A program made the translations under genes and the position numbers. 16,565 nucleotides of DNA from Spirochaetota bacterium (GTDB taxonomy: Bacteria > Spirochaetota > Spirochaetia > Treponematales > Breznakiellaceae): contig JAEWSV010000075.1 of assembly GCA_023398155.1 (NCBI GenBank), forward strand, positions 1 to 16,565. The letters run 5' to 3'. Under the pieces are notes generated by a model that saw nothing but the letters and a program-made list of their open reading frames with translations, did no database searches and was not told the origin of the DNA. Positions within the stretch are counted from its first letter, which is position 1; each line of letters begins with the position of its first letter. Shown piece after piece: positions 13,198 through 16,565 of the stretch.

Positions 13198-14325
13198 TTA
13201 GAAACCGAACTCCATCATGATCGGGAGGGACCAAGCGGTGTAGTCGGTTACATAATCAGTACCGGCGACAGTAACAGTGGCGTCCGCGAAGGAGCTGTAG
13301 GCGAATCCGGCCTTGAGGAAGCCGCCGGCATAGCCGAGCTTAGCATACGGAGCCACGGTCACGTTGGTCGGATCGCCTTCCTTCTTGAAGGAGACTTCGA
13401 TACCGACGTTGAGGGGATCGGCAACCGCATAACCGACATCGGCGGAACCCTGGAGGAGGGTGTCGTCATTTCCGTCAGCTTCGCCGAAGCCGAGCACGAA
13501 GCGAGCGACCGCGCTGAGAGCGTCGGCACTGTACTTCGCGGAGGCCGCGACCGTGCTCTTGCCGACATCGGCGGTCATCTGATACTTCAGGCCGGCGTCC
13601 ACGAGGAGGCCTTCCATCGCGGTGTACGCGAAGGCGACGTTGAGGTACTTGGGCGCGTCAGCGGCATCGGTATCATAGCCGCCGATGTACTGGGCGCGGA
13701 GGTGACCGAGTTCGGGGAGCACGTAGCCGGCGCCGATCTGGATCTCATTGAACATCTGCTCAGAAAGGGTCGGGCCACCATTATTGGTATCGAGCGCGGC
13801 ACCGATGTACACGCCTTCGGCGGGGGTCAGGTCGAGCATCATACCGGCGGTCGGATAGAAGCGCTGGAAAATCGCGTCTTCACCGGTGGCACCCTGGGCA
13901 AGCGCGACGGAGGCGGTAGCAGGAGCTTCACCAACGGTCGCACCGGCGATAGCGCCGAGGAAGCCGGAATCGCCGATCTTACCGCGGAGGGTGTCCTGCT
14001 GGATCTTGCCGAACTGCACCTTGATCTTATCGTTGATCTTGATCCAGCCCTTGGCCTGGTCGCCGACGCCGAGGTTGGTGCCGTTGGAGTGGATGTCCAA
14101 CGCGAAACCGGTGTTGTCGCCGCTCCCGCCGAAGCCGAGGCCTACGCGGCCGCGTCCGCCCCAATCCGGGCCCATGAACGCGAAAGCATCCTGATCAAGG
14201 TCATCCGCATCAACGTTCGCCATCGGGGCGAAAAGGATACGGTTCCAGTTGCCGACGGAGACTTCAGCGAAAGCGAAGCTACCAACGAGCAGCAACGCAA
14301 TCAGTACCGAAACTAATTTCTTCAT
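13198..14325 (-). CDS. Outer-membrane beta-barrel (porin-like) protein
   Basis: The 375-residue protein starts at the ATG at 14325, with a perfect AGGAGG 7 bases upstream. It has a classical signal peptide (MKKLVSVLIALLLVGSFAFA, cut before Glu21). The mature protein is Gly-, Ala- and Asp-rich, with regular amphipathic strands such as GWIKINDKIKVQFGKI, LRAQYIGGYD, LNVAFAYTAMEGLLVDAGLKYQM and FLKAGFAYSSFA. It ends in LPIMMEFGF, and a terminal aromatic residue is the usual signal for outer-membrane barrel assembly. The strong promoter, ideal ribosome site and strong terminator suggest an abundant surface protein. It resembles spirochaetal major outer-membrane porins in plan, but I cannot name the family. 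The longer open frame up to 14631 has no support. Confidence 0.85.
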   Translation of the reverse strand: MKKLVSVLIALLLVGSFAFAEVSVGNWNRILFAPMANVDADDLDQDAFAFMGPDWGGRGRVGLGFGGSGDNTGFALDIHSNGTNLGVGDQAKGWIKINDKIKVQFGKIQQDTLRGKIGDSGFLGAIAGATVGEAPATASVALAQGATGEDAIFQRFYPTAGMMLDLTPAEGVYIGAALDTNNGGPTLSEQMFNEIQIGAGYVLPELGHLRAQYIGGYDTDAADAPKYLNVAFAYTAMEGLLVDAGLKYQMTADVGKSTVAASAKYSADALSAVARFVLGFGEADGNDDTLLQGSADVGYAVADPLNVGIEVSFKKEGDPTNVTVAPYAKLGYAGGFLKAGFAYSSFADATVTVAGTDYVTDYTAWSLPIMMEFGF

Positions 14326-14348
14326 TCCAGATCCTCCTATCTCACTTG

Positions 14349-14382
14349 AAGGGTAGCGACCAACGGCTGCTACATCGCCCTT
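14349..14382 (-). promoter_or_regulatory. 5' leader hairpin of the porin mRNA
   Basis: In the predicted leader of about 62 bases, GTAGC and GCTAC pair (14369-14373 with 14353-14357), extended past a short bulge by AAGG with CCTT. It lies between the start of transcription and the ribosome site. It may stabilise the mRNA; a regulatory role is only a guess. Confidence 0.4.
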
Positions 14383-14393
14383 CTTTTGGACTG

Positions 14394-14423
14394 AGTATAT
14401 CAACCGCTGTGAAGAGGTGTCAA
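14394..14423 (-). promoter_or_regulatory. Strong promoter of the outer-membrane barrel gene
   Basis: On the minus strand a consensus -35 TTGACA (14418-14423) lies 18 bases from TATACT (14394-14399, 5 of 6). The -10 is preceded by TGA, giving an extended -10. An A-rich run, read as AAAAAA, lies just upstream of the -35 (14425-14430). Transcription should start near 14387. Confidence 0.85.
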
Positions 14424-14787
14424 GTTTTTTTCTTATATTGCAAGAACTTATCAAAATGGAGATTTTGCGGCATACGACATGACATGATAGGATACGCTGT
14501 AATACCGATGCAAAAATAACGAAATATTCCTTGACTACGACCATCGCATGTTCGGTATTTGAACAAAATTGAGGGGAAAAGAGCGGAAATTCCCCCGAAT
14601 GGATGACGATCAGCCTTTTTTTTGTCAACATGACTTTACCGTGCGAAGCCCGGACGAACGGCCAGACCGGACGCCGGCTTCAATCGCGCATTTGGACGAT
14701 CCCTTTAAGGGGTGCGCTTCCCGCGTTGTCGCCGCGCCACCGTTCCCTCACGGGGGCGAAACGGCGTAGCAAAGGGGGGAAGGAGCC
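14424..14787 (-). other. Intergenic spacer with no recognisable gene
   Basis: About 364 bases separate the porin promoter from the ATPase remnant. The half nearest the promoter (14424-14640) is AT-richer than anything else in the window. It holds TGTTC-N7-GAACA (14549-14565), a GGGGAA/TTCCCC hairpin (14573-14595) and a T8 run (about 14616-14623). The other half (14700-14780) is GC-rich with overlapping inverted repeats (CGCCG at 14730 with CGGCG at 14762; CCGTT with AACGG). Short open frames here have no start signals or family features. I see no gene, tRNA or insertion sequence. Confidence 0.5.
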
Positions 14788-15412
14788 TCACGCCGAAGGC
14801 TCGAACGGGCTGCGGACGAAGTCCTGCCAATTCTCCCGATTCACCACCCGGAACCGATGAGCAGGATACGCAGCGGCGAAGCTCTCCGGGACGCGGGCGT
14901 CGGCTTTTCCCCATTCGAATTCGTACGCATCCATGGTGCCGTCGACATCTTCAAGGTAATCCAATTCCGCGCCCGTTCGGAGACGCCAGAACCAAGAACC
15001 GCTATAGGAACCAGAATATTGGTTTCTCTTCCGTCTTTCGGATACGAGGAAATTCTCCCAGAGAGCCCCCGCGTCATTTCTCGCATCGAGTTCCTTGAAG
15101 TCATCGATTAGAGCGTTGCGGATGCCGTTATCGACACGGAACAGCACGTACTATTTCTCCAAAAGGTCGATGTAGGAGATGACCGTATCGGTGCTGAGAC
15201 CGCGTCGAGCACCGATCTCGCTGAAAGACACCTCGTTGCCGATCGGATACGCGAGGAGCCGCAGGAGATCCCTGAGCTTCCGGGGATTCCTGATGCCGGA
15301 TAGATCGAGGACATCCTTATATGGAAAGCGTCGTTTTACCGCTCTGCCGCGGCCCGAACAACACCACGCGAGAGTCCACCTAAGCAAATTCGACAAAATG
15401 CCGGTCATTCAT
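14788..15412 (-). pseudogene. Decayed AAA ATPase with C-terminal DUF4143 domain
   Basis: Three pieces of one gene lie in order on the minus strand. First, a fragment with Walker A (VVLFGPRQSGKTTL, 15329-15370) stands in a frame that starts MNDRHFVEFA at 15412 and contains a stop. Second, in another frame, is the winged-helix linker typical of this family (YKDVLDLSGIRNP to TDTVISYIDLLEK), ended by TAG at 15151-15153. Third, in that same frame after the stop, is YVLFRV-DNGIRNALI and the DUF4143 nuclease-like domain (GALWENFLVSERRKR, WFWRLRTGAELDYLE, YEFEWGK). Relative to intact relatives, most of the ATPase domain after Walker A is missing, and about 20 residues are missing before DNGIRNAL. Intact proteins of about 380-400 residues are common in anaerobes and in many copies. 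This one cannot make a working ATPase. Confidence 0.85.
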
Positions 15413-15437
15413 CGATCGCATTCGATGAATGACCGGC
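15395..15437 (-). terminator. Long perfect hairpin, probable lysS terminator
   Basis: A perfect 16-base inverted repeat (15400-15415 and 15422-15437) has a 6-base loop. Read on the minus strand it is followed by ATTTTG. It begins 27 bases after the lysyl-tRNA synthetase stop. The T run is short, but the stem is very stable. The 3' arm contains the ATG of the decayed ATPase reading frame. A 10-base palindrome, CGAATATTCG, lies beside it at 15445-15454. Confidence 0.7.
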
Positions 15438-15463
15438 TAATCATCGAATATTCGGCTACAACC

Positions 15464-16565
15464 TCAGTACGCGCCCAGGATGGCGAGCAAACGGGCTTTG
15501 TCGATGGTCCTGAGGAAGCTCGCGAGGCGCGGCCCCTGATCCTTGGCGACGAGGGCCTGGTAGGCGATGCGGAAGAGGGCCTTGCCCTCCATGCCGCACG
15601 AGCCGGCCACGGCGTAGATGGCCTCGGCGCAGCTCTTGTCGTCCGCGAAGGATTCGACCTTCGCGACCACTTCGTCGCGGAGCTTGGCGATCGCCGCGCG
15701 TTCTTGGTCCGACAGTTCGGCGCGTTCGCCGGGAGGGCGAAGCTGGAACCGGTAATCCTCGGGGGCGCACTCGGCCACCCAGTACTTGGCGCATTCGCAC
15801 TTCGCCTTGAGCCGATCGACCTGGTCAGCCTCGACTCCGGGAAGGGACGCGATCGTCCTTTCCACGTCGCCGTCGTATATCTGGACGAGCGTGGTAAGGT
15901 GGCGGAACGAAACCGGGTAGGAGATGCGGCCGGGCATACCGGAAACCTGCGAGAGCTCGTAGATACGTCGCTCACGGGCGAAGGTTTCTTCGTCCTTGGC
16001 TTTCTCCACGCCCCAGGCGATGCGCTCCGTCTTATCGTAGTCCTCGTAGATCTTGATCACGTCCAGATCGAAGGAGATGGAGAACTCCGTGTTAGGGCGC
16101 GTTCCCGCGAAGAGGTAGCGCGCGAGCTCGGGAGTGTAGACGCGGAGGATATCGTAGAGGTCGACGACCTTGCCCTTGGAGCTGGACATCTTGCCCGGCG
16201 TGCCCTTGATGCCGATGAAATCATAGCGGAAGGTCACCGGCGCGTCCCAGCCGTACACGTCCTTGCAGACGTGCTTGGCGGTGTCCCAGGAGCCGCCCTG
16301 GCTGTGGTGGTCCTTGCCCGCGGGCTCGAAATCCACCTTCTCGTAGTTCCACCGCATGGGCCAATCGACGCGCCAACCGAGCTTCACGCCCTTGGAAACG
16401 CGGAGATCCACCGTCTCCTTATGGCCGCACTCGCAATGGTAGCTCACGCCCCACTCCCCGTCCCAGCCGTCGATCTCGGTGGTATCCCGGTTGCACGCGT
16501 CGCAGAAGACGGAGACGGGCCACCATTCGCCCTGGATCTTGTGCTCCTCGTCCCGGTACTTGTCC
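15464..16565 (-). CDS. lysS: Class I lysyl-tRNA synthetase, C-terminal part (start outside window)
   Basis: The frame runs to the window edge without a start, giving 366 residues of a protein usually a little over 500 long. It charges tRNA-Lys with lysine in the cytoplasm. The class I form (also called LysK) is typical of archaea and spirochaetes and unrelated to the class II enzyme of most bacteria. Visible are a zinc ribbon (FCDACN, then CECGH), WRVDWPMRWNYEKVDFEPAGKDHHSQGGSWD of the Rossmann domain, the ATP-binding KMSSSKG loop (about 16169-16192), the following LARYLFAGTRPNTEFSISFDLDVIKIYEDYDKTE, and the helical anticodon-binding region. The HIGH motif would lie outside the window. GTG codons inside the frame are not starts, because similarity continues upstream to the edge. 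Confidence 0.96.
   Translation of the reverse strand, partial: DKYRDEEHKIQGEWWPVSVFCDACNRDTTEIDGWDGEWGVSYHCECGHKETVDLRVSKGVKLGWRVDWPMRWNYEKVDFEPAGKDHHSQGGSWDTAKHVCKDVYGWDAPVTFRYDFIGIKGTPGKMSSSKGKVVDLYDILRVYTPELARYLFAGTRPNTEFSISFDLDVIKIYEDYDKTERIAWGVEKAKDEETFARERRIYELSQVSGMPGRISYPVSFRHLTTLVQIYDGDVERTIASLPGVEADQVDRLKAKCECAKYWVAECAPEDYRFQLRPPGERAELSDQERAAIAKLRDEVVAKVESFADDKSCAEAIYAVAGSCGMEGKALFRIAYQALVAKDQGPRLASFLRTIDKARLLAILGAY

Noticed and set aside
14326..14631. Extension of the porin gene to a start at 14631
   Set aside because: The extension reads through the promoter, leader and AGGAGG. The signal peptide starts at 14325.
14569..15111. Plus-strand frames of 66 to 128 codons around 14569-15111
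   Set aside because: They have no ribosome sites, are rich in Arg/Pro/Ser, and lie opposite the ATPase remnant or in the spacer.
14788..15408. Two separate small genes (14788-15147 and 15151-15408)
   Set aside because: Both are consecutive parts of one DUF4143 ATPase in the same frame, split by a stop codon, with a Walker A piece just upstream in another frame.
1..16565. CRISPR arrays, tRNA or rRNA genes, complete insertion sequences or prophage genes
   Set aside because: No regularly spaced repeats, cloverleaf sequences, conserved rRNA stretches, transposase motifs or phage genes were seen by eye. A covariance-model scan was not possible here.

Overview
The window is a GC-rich, densely packed piece of a bacterial chromosome, most likely from a free-living or host-associated spirochaete of the Treponema/Spirochaeta group. 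Three things point there. The lysyl-tRNA synthetase at the right edge is class I, with KMSSSKG and a Cys-rich zinc ribbon, the type typical of archaea and spirochaetes. The RND pump adaptor at the left edge has no alpha-helical hairpin, as in Borrelia BesA. The genes also encode several signal-peptide-bearing beta-barrel proteins, so the cell has an outer membrane. The assignment is inferred from gene content, not from a database search.

Layout. Bases 1-4907 (+) hold a tripartite efflux operon: the end of a TolC-like outer-membrane factor, a short periplasmic adaptor, an RND pump and a small PII-like protein. The last three are joined by 4-base ATGA overlaps, and a hairpin follows. Bases 4989-6335 (+) encode a galactitol-type PTS EIIC membrane protein with no EIIA or EIIB beside it. 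It meets tail to tail, with interleaved stop codons, a small cyclic-nucleotide-binding-fold protein (6332-6799, -). Bases 6912-8201 (+) encode an MFS transporter whose end overlaps by 38 bases an HD-domain hydrolase (8164-8724, -). That hydrolase is the second gene of a ychF-HD operon (8737-9846, -). Bases 9994-11076 (+) are a branched-chain aminotransferase, followed by a short Omp85-type protein with one POTRA domain (11096-12421, +). On the minus strand come a secreted protein of unknown function (12431-13114) and an outer-membrane barrel protein (13198-14325) with a strong promoter and terminator. A spacer and a decayed AAA/DUF4143 ATPase pseudogene (14788-15412) follow, then the class I lysyl-tRNA synthetase (15464 to the window edge).

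The content is mostly cell-envelope transport and assembly plus housekeeping genes. No CRISPR array, tRNA, rRNA, phage or complete insertion sequence is visible. The two most unusual signals are regulatory. First, four genes (EIIC, MFS, ychF, Omp85) lack a Shine-Dalgarno sequence and have a -10-like hexamer 6 to 8 bases before the start codon, as expected for leaderless mRNAs. Second, a textbook intrinsic terminator lies inside the signal-peptide codons of the Omp85 gene. I do not see a clear multi-gene undescribed system. The nearest candidates are the PII-like protein translationally coupled to the RND pump and this terminator-in-signal-peptide arrangement.
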